Shown here: in pieces, positions 9,301-17,809 of the stretch
Position numbering within the stretch: the first letter of the stretch is position 1
How the letters are laid out: the number at the start of each line of letters is the position of its first letter
Origin: Nostoc sp. HK-01
GTDB lineage: Bacteria > Cyanobacteriota > Cyanobacteriia > Cyanobacteriales > Nostocaceae
Direction of reading: 5' to 3'
Length of the DNA: 64,000 bases
Assembly: GCA_003990705.1 (NCBI GenBank)
Contig: AP018318.1
Location: 5,025,501 to 5,089,500, forward strand
Notes under the pieces: model-generated
The model's input: the letters and a program-made list of their open reading frames with translations, nothing else
What the model was told of the DNA's origin: nothing
Database searches by the model: none
Position numbers and translations under genes: made by a program

Positions 9301-10046
9301 CGTCCGTAGCGCCCTTGATATAAATAGCGTCCGGGTTTGCTAGGTTTTTGTGTCTGTTCATAAGTCATCAGCGCCCCATGACAATCTAAATGGATGACAT
9401 GGTAAAATCCTTCACCTTTCACTGCCAAATGCTGCGATAAAGCTTGGTAAGTCCCCGGACGCAGCAATTCTACATTCACCCGCAAGTGACTATTTTCAAT
9501 CAACTCCAGCAACGGGCGAGAAATTGTCCGATAACCTACGTCCTTTTCTTCATCTGGACGCGCCACCACTACCAATAAATTGATTGTGGGGGAAGTTTGC
9601 ACATCTGCATAGATGGGTGCTGCTTGGTTACTCTTCCGCACCATCACACAATCTACCGCTAGGGGACGGGGTAAATCTGGATCTCGCAGGGCTTCCCAAT
9701 GCAGCGCTTGAAATTCTGGTGTTTTCCCAACAATTTCAATTTGTAATTGACTTAAATTACCCCGTAGCCGTTGATATTGGCTGTACGCATTGAAATCTAC
9801 CCGAAAAACTTGCTTAAATAATTCTTCGCCATAAGTTTTAACACTAGCTGCGGCTGCTTCTGCCTTCACCGTATCCAGCAGGGGAAACATCAACCAGTCT
9901 TCAAAATACCACTCTAGTTGTTTTTCTACCTTGGGTGTAAAGGGGTCGGTAATTTTTACTAGATAATCTCCTCGTCCATCAAAACTAAGAATGGCATTAA
10001 ATCCACCTTCTGTTGGCGATTCTTCTCGAATAGTGATAGTTGGCAT
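6369..10046 (-). CDS. CHAT protease-like, STAND NTPase and TPR protein
   Basis: A 1225-residue, three-part protein. Residues about 150-395 form a CHAT (caspase-like) domain with catalytic His223 in HLDCHG and Cys297 in NACQSG. Residues about 425-700 form a STAND/NB-ARC-type ATPase with Walker A GMGGTGKT (454-461), Walker B-like YALILDNLE and the sensor stretch KIILGSRSREEW. A helical winged/arm region follows. Residues about 930-1170 hold six near-identical 40-residue TPR units (A-x-x-NYQQALDI). The gene is alone on its strand. The architecture is that of signal-sensing STAND proteins in which the TPR array recognises a trigger and the N-terminal protease is the effector, as proposed for bacterial cell-death or anti-phage systems; that role here is inference. 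The last residues (DPPNPS) are encoded by the adjoining dispersed repeat. Confidence 0.93.
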   Translation of the reverse strand: MPTITIREESPTEGGFNAILSFDGRGDYLVKITDPFTPKVEKQLEWYFEDWLMFPLLDTVKAEAAAASVKTYGEELFKQVFRVDFNAYSQYQRLRGNLSQLQIEIVGKTPEFQALHWEALRDPDLPRPLAVDCVMVRKSNQAAPIYADVQTSPTINLLVVVARPDEEKDVGYRTISRPLLELIENSHLRVNVELLRPGTYQALSQHLAVKGEGFYHVIHLDCHGALMTYEQTQKPSKPGRYLYQGRYGRNDLQKFDGVKAFLAFEGETQGKVDLVEAQELADLLTGKGIPVCILNACQSGKQVKDDNPDEDLRETSLGSRLMTAGMQMVVAMGYSVTVSAAKLMMKQLYRHLFNNQPITEAIRLSRRELFNNKSRKAYIKSIDLEDWLLPVVYCNRTVNFNLRQFTPEEEEKYWETFGSQYRFPLPEYGFVGRDLEILKIEKAVLRQNILLLQGMGGTGKTTLLNYLREWWQRTNFVKNVFYFGYDEKAWTLTQILFEIGKQVYGKFEQAQFQAMSQAAQVQKLVAKLRAESYALILDNLESVTGQQLAIQNTLPETEREQIRDFLERLQGGNTKIILGSRSREEWLQATTFKQNIYELRGLDREARTELAEKILERNVPQNRIAGIRQDGDFQKLMNLLAGYPLAMQVVLANLQKQSPQEILQGLQAGDVDLDTGSGDKTKSILQCVEYSHSNLSPEAQKMLLCLAQFSKFIVITGIPEYIKQLQNFESLKDYPFDKFSDAIQEAINWGLLSPMDEELGLLTIQPVFPYFLKTKLETLDEATRVALREGFKNYYQGLADDYEQLMNSKDSQDKQLGIFLCRLEYENLYNALQICLEKQESISIYFCLYKYFDVITDYQSNLDLAEDIYQFVENYPQAFIQSNNGYEIVIAIDFLANSYLQNKQYKKAKQLYDKQLNILENVKSLDLRSKKLCIASTYHNLGRVAQELREFEQARCNYQQALDIKIEYGERYACAKTYGQLGKLAQELREYEPAKRNYQQALDIFIEYGERYACAKTYHNLGTLAQDLHDYKQARWNYQQALRIFIESGDHYDCASTYHELGRVAQDLGKYEQARCNYQQALDIYIKYSDHYGCAGIYHQSGMIAQELHEYEQARRNYQKALDIYIEYGYRYSCASSYFHLAKLAEELGELESAKTNYLQDLQITAEFNDEHGLGISLGNLTRFYQVTQDESLLAAVYEIFGVSVEELRQGFESGNGDSDPPNPS

Positions 10047-10138
10047 GGTGTAGGCTGATGCTATTGGCGCATAGTCTTATGCTACACAACAGAATCGGCT
10101 TTTCCTGATACGGTTTGGTTAAGGTTTTAGTATTTTAA

Positions 10139-10333
10139 GATCCTCCAACCCCCCTTTTTTAGGCTACCGTGTACACACAAGTTATCTGATCCCCCTAAAT
10201 CCCCCTTCAAAAGGGGGACTTTGATTCTTATTCCCCCATAGAGTTAGCTCACCTTTTTTGTAGTCAGTTATCCCCTTAAAAAAGGGGACTTTGATTCTTA
10301 TTCCCCCCTTTTTAAGGGGGGTTAGGGGGGATC
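10139..10333. mobile_element. Decayed MITE-like element with G/C-block repeats
   Basis: A left end ggctaccgtgtacacacaag at 10162-10181 matches the terminal repeat of the intact element at 11741-11887. It is followed by G/C-block repeats at 10187-10219, 10270-10289 and 10301-10333. A matching right end is not seen, so the element is truncated or rearranged. No coding capacity. Confidence 0.55.
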
Positions 10334-10360
10334 TTAATCTAAGATGATCTAGATTTAATC

Positions 10361-10591
10361 GCAATTGCTATTTCGGCGTATTCATTTATAGCTTTTGCAT
10401 ACACAATTGTTATTTCGGCGTACGCAATTATAGATTTTGCGAACGCAATTGTTATTTCGGCGTATGCAATTATAGATTTTGCATACGCAATTGTTATTTC
10501 GGCGTACCCATTTGTTATTTTTGTGTACGCAATTATAGATTTTGCATACACAATTGTTATTTCGGCGTACCCATTTGTTATTTCTGCGATG
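10361..10591. repeat. Tandem array, 21-bp period, 11 copies
   Basis: Eleven contiguous 21-bp units. Unit A (gcaattgttatttcggcgta) largely alternates with unit B (gcaattatagattttgcata). The minus strand stays open in two frames because the period is divisible by three and the units lack stops. The resulting low-complexity translations (repeats of AYAEITI or of CVCKIYN) have no start signals and I do not call them genes. Confidence 0.9.
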
Positions 10592-10766
10592 ACTTTTGCT
10601 GATTATACTTATGCCAAAATTATAAATCGGCATCAAAAATGAGTAAAAATACAGGTTTTATCACCAAGTCATAAAACTTTTAAATAAATAAATACACAAA
10701 CCTACTCATCTCAGCAAAAAGGTTACTCAACTATTTTGAAAAAAGATTATTCAAAAAGGATGCCTC

Positions 10767-11204
10767 ATGGCTTTAAAAACTCGTCGTTCTGCTGCTGTTG
10801 AAAAAGCCCAACTTCGTCTTGCTTTGCTGAAATCTATTAGTGAAAATTTAGATTTAGGACATGGATTAACAATTGAAGTTTACAACAATCTCATCAATAA
10901 TACCCGTGCTATCCTAGAATCTCATAATACGCTGGTGTCCAATTTGGAAGAATCGCGTAAAACATTAACTCAAATGGACAAAGCCCTCTCGGAAATGTCT
11001 GAAAGAATGCTAAGTGGAGTTGCAACTATCTACGGCAGAAATAGTATCGAATATTCTAAGGCTGGCGGTTCTAATCGAAAACGCAGTAGACAATCTAGTT
11101 CTAAAGTTACTCCAGTTGTGGCTGTTCTTGCCAATCAACCTACGCAAGCTGTGATTGAAAATTCATCAACTAACGGTAATGGCACAAATCCTTTGCTAAA
11201 ATAA
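10767..11204 (+). CDS. Hypothetical helical protein
   Basis: A protein of 145 residues that I do not recognise. Residues 8-90 are strongly helical with regular hydrophobic spacing (VEKAQLRLALLKSISENL; LESHNTLVSNLEESRKTLTQ), consistent with a coiled coil. A basic linker (NRKRSRQSSSK) and a low-complexity Asn/Thr/Ser tail follow. No signal peptide or membrane segment. An A-rich Shine-Dalgarno-like AAAAAGG lies about 8 bp before the ATG. It stands alone between the second 21-bp array and a convergent response-regulator gene. Confidence 0.75.
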   Translation: MALKTRRSAAVEKAQLRLALLKSISENLDLGHGLTIEVYNNLINNTRAILESHNTLVSNLEESRKTLTQMDKALSEMSERMLSGVATIYGRNSIEYSKAGGSNRKRSRQSSSKVTPVVAVLANQPTQAVIENSSTNGNGTNPLLK

Positions 11205-11230
11205 TTTGTCTAATATTTTGTTTTATACTT

Positions 11231-11617
11231 TTAACTTCCCAACTTCCAACCGAGAGCAGTAGCAACTTCATGAGCTAATTCTAAAGGGTTGAAGGGTTTA
11301 GCGATCGCTGTGACTATCCCCATTTGAGCATAACGACGGCGATCGCTGGCCTGAACTTTAGCAGTTAATAATATTACAGGGATTTTTTTGGTTGTGGCGT
11401 TTGCTTGGAGTTTCTCAAAGGTAGTTATCCCATCCATTTCTGGCATCATTACATCTAATAAAATCGCATCTGGTTGGTAAGTTTCGGCTTGCTTAATGCC
11501 TTCTTTACCGGAACCCGCCGTGACTACTTCCCAACCTGCAACGGTTTCTAAACAAATTTTGGCAACTTCTTGAATGTACTGTTCGTTATCGACTACGAGA
11601 ATTCGTTTTACGGTCAT
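11231..11617 (-). CDS. Single-domain response regulator (CheY-like)
   Basis: 128 residues, a receiver domain only. It has the acidic pair near the start (VVDNEQY), the phosphoacceptor Asp in AILLDVMMPEMDG, the conserved Thr in ILLTAK and the Lys in AKPF. With no output domain it probably acts by protein interaction or as a phosphorelay intermediate. I start at the ATG at 11617 (MTVKRILVV); a TTG at 11629 is also in frame. It lies downstream on the same strand of the large phosphorelay protein (11950-16779), separated by about 330 bp with a MITE between, so it may once have been part of that system. Confidence 0.9.
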   Translation of the reverse strand: MTVKRILVVDNEQYIQEVAKICLETVAGWEVVTAGSGKEGIKQAETYQPDAILLDVMMPEMDGITTFEKLQANATTKKIPVILLTAKVQASDRRRYAQMGIVTAIAKPFNPLELAHEVATALGWKLGS

Positions 11618-11740
11618 GATTAATACCAATATATAATTCGTTATTAAGTAACGCCGTCTGCCAATTTCTCTTAAACCTAACCCCCAACCCCTTCCCTTGT
11701 AGGGAAGGGGAGCAAGAATTAAAGCCTCTCTCCGCTACGG

Positions 11741-11887
11741 GGCTGCCGTGTACACACAAGTAATCTGATCCCCCTAAATCCCCCTTAAAAAGGGGGACTT
11801 TAACTCCGGTTCCCCCCTTGAAAAGGGGGGTTAGGGGGGATCGAAACGCTGTTGGGTCTTTCTCAGACTTGTGTGTACACCGTAGCC
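11741..11887. mobile_element. MITE-like element with intact terminal inverted repeats
   Basis: The left end ggctgccgtgtacacacaag and the right end cttgtgtgtacaccgtagcc are inverted copies with two mismatches in 20. The 147-bp element has two inverted G/C-block repeats inside (11767-11801 and 11809-11842) and no frame. It splits another dispersed hairpin repeat: the flanks read gcctctctccgct on the left and gcttcggggagaggtttgg on the right. The uninterrupted form of that repeat is at about 60235-60275. It is therefore a nested insertion. The remainder of 11630-11949 holds no gene. Confidence 0.7.
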
Positions 11888-11949
11888 GCTTCGGGGAGAG
11901 GTTTGGAGAGGGGTTGAAAACTAAGTGGCACATCGCATCTAATTCTCTT

Positions 11950-14900
11950 TTACTCATCACTCTGCACTGAATGATGAGTTATTCGCTGAAGTAATTCCAT
12001 CACTTTTTGTTCAAATTCTTGGGTTGTGACACGTCCTTTAGTTAAAAATTCTGTATATCCTAATTTGAGTCGCTGGCGTTCAGACTCATCTAAATCTTTA
12101 GCAGAGTAAACCACCACTGGCATAGCATATAAATGATTGTGCTGTCGTAACCAATCAACTACCACAAAGCCATCGCTTTCTGGCAAAATCAAGTCAAGAA
12201 TTAATAAGTCAGGATTCAGTTCTTGGCTGAGGTGAATGGCTTCTCTTCCAGTTTGAGCCAAGCAGGTTTCGATATCATGGCGCTCAAATAAAGTAATTAG
12301 TAATTGTGCTAAATCGTTGTCATCTTCCACAATTAAAATTCGGGCGCGTTTAGGAGGTTTGGCAACAACTTGTTTGAGCGATTGTAAAAGATAACTTTCT
12401 TGTACTGGTTTACTTACCCAATCAGCAAAATCTGTAATTGGTTTGTTATTAGTATCTGACTGATAAACACTACAAATCACAATAGGAATGTGTTTAGTAT
12501 CGGCACGTTCTTTTAAAATAGACATTGTTTGCCAGCCGTTCATTTCTGGCATGAGCAAATCGAGTAAAATCACATCTGGCTGTTGAGCCGATGCGGTGGC
12601 GATCGCTTGTTCTCCTGTAGCAACTGCTACTACTCGATATCCACCTTTTTGCAAAAGTTTTTGTAGTTCGGTGCTGATTGCTTGGTCATCATCACAAATT
12701 AAAACTAAAGGAGAATAGGGTGTAGGTAATGGATAATGGGGAGTCGGCGGTGCTGATTCAACAGTTTGGGGAGCTTGATAGATGGGCAAAGTAAAGTGAA
12801 ATTTACTACCTTCGCCTACAGTACTTTCTGCCCAGATACGTCCGCCGTGCTGTTGCACAATACTTTTGCAAATTGCTAAACCTAAACCTGTGCCATCATG
12901 GTTGCGTGAATCGGATGAATCAACTTGTTGAAAACGCTCAAAGATGCTTTCTAATTTATCTGCTGGGATACCACGTCCAGTATCTTTAACTGTGAGTAAA
13001 ACATCATGTTCTTGTTGCCGAATTTCTAACCATACTGTCTCGCCTTTCAGCGAAAACTTAATGGCATTACTCAGCAAGTTAGTTAAAGTTTGCACAATTC
13101 TGTCAGGGTCAGCCCATAACATGATAGATAAGCTAGAAATAGCTAATGTGATGCCTTGTTTATTTGCCAAAGGTTGAATCACATTCACGGCTGACTGAAT
13201 TAAATCGGCAAGGTTGCAGATTTCCCGCGCCATCTTGACTTTGCCTGATTCAATGCGTTCGATATCTAAAATATCATTAATTAACCGGACTAAGCGATCG
13301 GTGCTATCTGTGGCAATTTGTAATAACCGTTTTCCTTGGTCGGAATCTGCTTTTAATAAACCACTGGTCAGCATTCCCAAAGAGCCATGAATTGATGTTA
13401 GAGGTGTGCGGAGTTCGTGACTCACAACAGACACAAATTCATCTTTCATGCGCTCAATTTGTTTGCGTTCTGTCACATCACGCAAAATGACTGTATAGTA
13501 AACTTTCTCACCCATATTTAATTTAGAAATAGAAGCCTCAGCCGGAAATTCACTTTCATCTTTGCGTTGACCAAATAATTCCCTGCGTTCTCCCATTCTC
13601 CGCGCTAAATTTGCCGATTGACCGAAGTCAGAAACATGTTGACGATGAGCTTGGGTAAATCGCCGTGGTAAAAGTATATCTAACTTCTGCCCCATGACTT
13701 CCTGAGCCGAATAACCAAAGATTTTCTCGGCTCCTTGATTAAATAAGGTAATACATTGGCTGCTGTCGATAGAAATAATCGCATCATCAGCAATATCTAA
13801 AATTCGGGACAATTTCTCTTGGGAAACACGCAGTTCTTTTTCTATGCGTTGGCGTTCATCTAGTTCTGATTGTAATTGGTGGTTGACGGTGATTAATTCG
13901 GCGGTGCGTTCGGCAACTCGTAATTCTAATTCATTATTTGCTTTTTGTAAGGCGGCTTGACTTTGTTGTAATGCGGCTTGGGCTATAGTGCGATCGCGTT
14001 GATTGCGTAATGCGACAATACCATAAGTTAAATCTTCTGCCAGTTTTTTTAATAGTTGTACTTCATCATCATCAAAGGCGTTTGCTTCAGCAGCATAAAT
14101 ATTCAACACCCCAAAAGCTCGTTCTTCTATCTTTAAGGGTAAAGCGATCGCCGCCGCATATCCCCGTTCTTGTGCTTGACACCGCCAAACCTCATATTTG
14201 GGGTCAGTGAAAATGTTCTGAATAATGCAGATTTTAGCTGTACGAATCGCTGTACCTGTCGGCCCTTGACCTCGTACCGTATCCGCCCAAGTCAGGTTGA
14301 GGGTTTGTAAATAGCCATTATCATAGCCAGCTTGAGCAACTGGGCGAATATTTTTTTCCGCATCATCTTCAGCAAAACCAACCCACGCCAGCCGATAACC
14401 GCCAACTTCCACAATGATTTGGCAAGTTTTCTGAAGTAAATCTTGTTCATCTTGAGTACGAACAATAATTTGATTACAACTACTTGATGTCTGGAGTGTG
14501 CGATTAATCCGGTGAATTTCTGTTTCTACTTGTTTGTAGTGGGTGATATCGCGGGAAAATGCCAATTGCACAAATTTGCCATCAATTTTATTTTGCAGCG
14601 GGACAGCATGAATTTCCATCCAGCGACGATTACCTTGATAGGTGATGCTCTCAAACTGTAAAGTGCCTTGATTACCTTGACAAACACTTTCATGGAGCTG
14701 GCGAAATGCTTGGTGATATTCTGGCGCAATCAAAGCATAAACTGATTTGCCAATTACTTGAGCTTTGCTTTTAGCGGCGATAATTGCCACTCCGGCGGGA
14801 TTTATTTCTAATACTGTGCCATCAGTGGCAACTACCATAACCCATTCTGGTTCACTTTCAAAGATAGTACGCCAATCAACAGAAACAGCAGAAGTAGCAG

Positions 14901-16779
14901 ATGAGAGAGTAACTTTATCTGTTACTGGCTGTTGCTGAGTTTGCACCATCCGCCTGAGCAATTTTATCCGTTCTAGGCGATTCACAATCCGAGTGACTAA
15001 TTCTGGCCCCACAATTGGTTTGCTGACAAAATCATCCGCACCAACGCTATACACCTGATTTACAATGTCGGCATCGGTGTGGACTGTGAGAAATAAAATT
15101 GGTAACTCACTCCAATTCGGGTCATTTCTCACAACTTGGCAAAGTTCAATGCCATTAGTGTCGGGCATTTCTACATCCAGAATCAACATATCTGGCTTGA
15201 CAGCTTCCAAGGTTTCCCAAAAATGGCGCGGATCATCTAAGGAAATTATTTGTAATCCCCAAGGCGTGAGTAAAGTTTGTAACAAAGCGAGAATCTGCGG
15301 ATCATCATCTACAGCGAGGATTTTCGCTTCGCCTGGGGGTGATTGTTGGAGTAATTGAGCGATCGCCTCTGCCATTTTTTCGGCTGTCATTGGCTTTTGT
15401 AAAAATGTATGTCCCCCTTGACGCGCCAGTTGTAAACGATTGCCTAAATCTGTTTGCTCGGTAAAAACTAACACTGGCACAGGCGGTTTCCGCTGCGCCA
15501 GTTCGGCTAAAAAACTCCAACTATCTTGTTGATTTTGAGAAAAACTAGGGTCAAGTAATACTACACTGGGATGCTCTCGGTAAAGCAGCGTTCTCGCTGA
15601 ATCAAGATTGGTGGCAATGCTAACTTGAAATTCTGGGTCAGATTTGGTTTGTGCGAGTTGTTCCCCTACGGTATGGTCTCGATCAATTACCAAAACTAAA
15701 GGTAATCTACTGTTACCAGATGATGAGCCTGCTGCGTCATCTTGAGTTTGAATTTCTTGACGCAATAATTTTACCCAAGCTTGCACCTTGGCGGTGTCTT
15801 CTGGTGTTAACTCTTGACCAGATTTGAGTAATTGCTCAATTTTTCGCGCCAATTTTGAGCCTGTAGGAAAGCCAAAAGTCCCCAACGAGCCGGCTAAGGT
15901 ATGGGCTTCTTTCTGTGCTTGGTTGAGCAATTCGGGATTGACAACTGCTTGTTCTAGCACTTTGATTTGTTCATCAACTCGTCCCTGAAATCTTTGCCAA
16001 ACTCCGGCGATCGCTTGGAGTGTTTGCTGCTGAGATGATGGTTCTTCTTGGGGTTTGAAGTTTTGAGATTGGGAATTAGATGATTTTGCCGCGACTTTCT
16101 CTTCTTCTTGCGGTTTGAGGCGATAGCCAATTCCATACACAGTTTCAATTAAATCACTGGGCGCACCCACAGCTTTTAATCTCTGCCGTAATCCTTTAAT
16201 ATGAGTCCGAACAGCTTCTTCCCCAGGGGTATCTTCGTAAGACCAAAGATGTTCTAAAATCATGCCACAGCTAAATACTCGGCGGCTGTTGCGTAAAAAT
16301 AGCTCCAAAAGTGCATATTCTTTGGGAGTTAATGATAGTAAATATTCTCTATATCTAACTTCACAACTACTAGGGTCAAGGCGCAAATTTCCCCATTCTA
16401 AAACTGGTTGTGCTGATGTACCACCGCGACGTAACAAAGCTCTAACACGGGCGACTAATTCTTCTTGTTCAAATGGTTTAACTACATAATCGTCTGCGCC
16501 TGCATCTAATCCAATCGCTTTCTCATGACTGCTATCACGGCCTGTTAATAATAGAATTGGCATTTGTCCGCCACTAGAGCGAATTTGCCGACACAAACTA
16601 ATGCCATCTAAATTTGGCAAAATTACATCTAATAAAATTAGATCATAATTATAGGTTTGAATTAAATCCCAAGCAGTTTCACCATCACTGGCAACTTCAA
16701 CTGCATAGTTTTGGTTGGTGAGAACAGCGGTTAGTGCATAAGCATTTAGCTCGTCATCCTCGACAACTAAAATTTTCAT
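11950..16779 (-). CDS. Multidomain phosphorelay: REC-wHTH-Hpt-REC-REC-PAS-GAF-PAS-HisKA-HATPase-REC-REC
   Basis: A 1609-residue protein joining an OmpR-type response regulator to a full hybrid histidine kinase. In order: receiver (phospho-Asp about 51 in LILLDVILP), winged-helix DNA-binding domain (LTPKEYALLELFLRN ... ETVYGIGYRL, about 125-225), Hpt (AHTLAGSLGTFGF, His near 300), a degenerate-looking receiver (VVLLDPSFSQ), another receiver (LILDVEMPDTNG), PAS, GAF, a coiled coil, PAS, HisKA (VVSHELRTPLTS), HATPase (GTGLGLAI) and two final receivers (LLDLLMPEMNG; LILDLILPESDG). Such a chain could carry phosphate from sensor to DNA-binding output inside one polypeptide. I start at the ATG at 16779 (MKILVVEDD); the TTG at 16785 is unlikely. 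The signal sensed is unknown. Confidence 0.93.
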   Translation of the reverse strand: MKILVVEDDELNAYALTAVLTNQNYAVEVASDGETAWDLIQTYNYDLILLDVILPNLDGISLCRQIRSSGGQMPILLLTGRDSSHEKAIGLDAGADDYVVKPFEQEELVARVRALLRRGGTSAQPVLEWGNLRLDPSSCEVRYREYLLSLTPKEYALLELFLRNSRRVFSCGMILEHLWSYEDTPGEEAVRTHIKGLRQRLKAVGAPSDLIETVYGIGYRLKPQEEEKVAAKSSNSQSQNFKPQEEPSSQQQTLQAIAGVWQRFQGRVDEQIKVLEQAVVNPELLNQAQKEAHTLAGSLGTFGFPTGSKLARKIEQLLKSGQELTPEDTAKVQAWVKLLRQEIQTQDDAAGSSSGNSRLPLVLVIDRDHTVGEQLAQTKSDPEFQVSIATNLDSARTLLYREHPSVVLLDPSFSQNQQDSWSFLAELAQRKPPVPVLVFTEQTDLGNRLQLARQGGHTFLQKPMTAEKMAEAIAQLLQQSPPGEAKILAVDDDPQILALLQTLLTPWGLQIISLDDPRHFWETLEAVKPDMLILDVEMPDTNGIELCQVVRNDPNWSELPILFLTVHTDADIVNQVYSVGADDFVSKPIVGPELVTRIVNRLERIKLLRRMVQTQQQPVTDKVTLSSATSAVSVDWRTIFESEPEWVMVVATDGTVLEINPAGVAIIAAKSKAQVIGKSVYALIAPEYHQAFRQLHESVCQGNQGTLQFESITYQGNRRWMEIHAVPLQNKIDGKFVQLAFSRDITHYKQVETEIHRINRTLQTSSSCNQIIVRTQDEQDLLQKTCQIIVEVGGYRLAWVGFAEDDAEKNIRPVAQAGYDNGYLQTLNLTWADTVRGQGPTGTAIRTAKICIIQNIFTDPKYEVWRCQAQERGYAAAIALPLKIEERAFGVLNIYAAEANAFDDDEVQLLKKLAEDLTYGIVALRNQRDRTIAQAALQQSQAALQKANNELELRVAERTAELITVNHQLQSELDERQRIEKELRVSQEKLSRILDIADDAIISIDSSQCITLFNQGAEKIFGYSAQEVMGQKLDILLPRRFTQAHRQHVSDFGQSANLARRMGERRELFGQRKDESEFPAEASISKLNMGEKVYYTVILRDVTERKQIERMKDEFVSVVSHELRTPLTSIHGSLGMLTSGLLKADSDQGKRLLQIATDSTDRLVRLINDILDIERIESGKVKMAREICNLADLIQSAVNVIQPLANKQGITLAISSLSIMLWADPDRIVQTLTNLLSNAIKFSLKGETVWLEIRQQEHDVLLTVKDTGRGIPADKLESIFERFQQVDSSDSRNHDGTGLGLAICKSIVQQHGGRIWAESTVGEGSKFHFTLPIYQAPQTVESAPPTPHYPLPTPYSPLVLICDDDQAISTELQKLLQKGGYRVVAVATGEQAIATASAQQPDVILLDLLMPEMNGWQTMSILKERADTKHIPIVICSVYQSDTNNKPITDFADWVSKPVQESYLLQSLKQVVAKPPKRARILIVEDDNDLAQLLITLFERHDIETCLAQTGREAIHLSQELNPDLLILDLILPESDGFVVVDWLRQHNHLYAMPVVVYSAKDLDESERQRLKLGYTEFLTKGRVTTQEFEQKVMELLQRITHHSVQSDE

Positions 16780-17223
16780 ATCCAAACATTTCCTAATATT
16801 AATATTATTGAATAATCAGGCTAAAAAATTAAATTAAAAACACAATAATATTTTATATTTGCGCTTTAGAGCATAGTAAAATATCTACTGCTCCAATGTT
16901 AAGTTTAATTCACAATTGTCAACATTTATCAATCTTTAGAAATAGTTGTCAGAAGAATCAAGCACTAAAGTTAACAACACTCGTCAAAGCTTTTCTCTGG
17001 AAATTTAAATTCTGAAATATTTATGACTATCCTCACAAGTTCCTCAAATTCTTCATCTATAAAAAAGATAGATGTCACTCAATGGGTTGCCAAATTATCA
17101 CAGCTAATTAAACAGAATAATTGCCAAAAACAGACGTAAATCATCAATTGCGGCAGTTCTGCATCTCCAGCCCAAAAACTTCAATCATTGATCAGTTATG
17201 AGCAATTACAGTCAGAGGTCGAT
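16780..17223. other. Intergenic, one possible 38-codon ORF
   Basis: AT-rich spacer between the divergent phosphorelay and usp genes; both promoters should lie here. A small plus-strand frame at 17023-17139 (38 residues, starting MTILTSSSNSSS) has no Shine-Dalgarno sequence and I would not call it a gene without expression or conservation data. Confidence 0.35.
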
Positions 17224-17763
17224 ATGCTGAAAAAGATTTTAGTGGCCTTGGATCGGTCAGAGATGAGACAAGAGGTTTTTACGCAAGCATTGTCTTTAGC
17301 AAAAGTCATGTCAGCCGAACTATTATTGCTGCATGTTCTATCCCCAGAAGAAGACGGTAGCCCTTACATTCCCATGTTATATAATGTTGACTACTATCCA
17401 GGTTTGAGTGGTCAAAGTTTAGATTTATACCAAAAACAGTGGGATAGCTTTAAAGATGAAGGCGTGCGGATGTTGCAATCTTTTTGCGCTCAAGCAAACT
17501 TGGCAGATGTTAAAGCCGAGTTTAGCCAAATTTTGGGCAACCCTGGCAATACTATTTGTAAACTGGCTACTCAATGGAATGCAGACTTAATTGTCATGGG
17601 ACATCGGGGGCGTTCTGGTCTAGCAGAATTTTTCTTGGGTAGTGTGAGTAACTATGTGCTGCATCATGCTAACTATTCAGTTTATATCGTGCATTATCCT
17701 CGCAATTTAACCAGCCCAGAAAAAACTGTTGAGAAAACCGCAGAAAATGCCAGCGTCTCTTAA
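17224..17763 (+). CDS. Universal stress protein (UspA family)
   Basis: 179 residues with the Usp fold. It starts MLKKILVALDRSEM, with the first strand and the ATP-facing Asp. An insertion is rich in Tyr/Pro (about 45-75). It ends with the nucleotide-binding signature GHRGRSGLAEFFLGSVSNYV, which fits the G-x2-G-x9-G-S/T pattern of ATP-binding members, so this one probably binds ATP. I choose the ATG at 17224 because AGAGG sits 5 bp upstream; a TTG 36 bp earlier is in frame but lacks support. The hoxE start is 46 bp downstream, so it may be co-transcribed with the hydrogenase genes. Confidence 0.9.
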   Translation: MLKKILVALDRSEMRQEVFTQALSLAKVMSAELLLLHVLSPEEDGSPYIPMLYNVDYYPGLSGQSLDLYQKQWDSFKDEGVRMLQSFCAQANLADVKAEFSQILGNPGNTICKLATQWNADLIVMGHRGRSGLAEFFLGSVSNYVLHHANYSVYIVHYPRNLTSPEKTVEKTAENASVS

Positions 17764-17809
17764 ATTTTAGAGTGCGATCGCCAAATAAAATCATCAATCT
17801 CCAGTAACA

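Noticed and set aside
10339-10636. Two minus-strand ORFs through the 10.4-kb array (repeats of AYAEITI and CVCKIYN)
   Set aside because: They exist only because the 21-bp unit is divisible by three and lacks stops in two frames; no start signals, and both frames are equally open.
11586-11960. Minus-strand ORF of 124 codons over the MITE at 11.8 kb
   Set aside because: Its translation is the G/C-block and terminal repeat sequence; it overlaps the response-regulator start.
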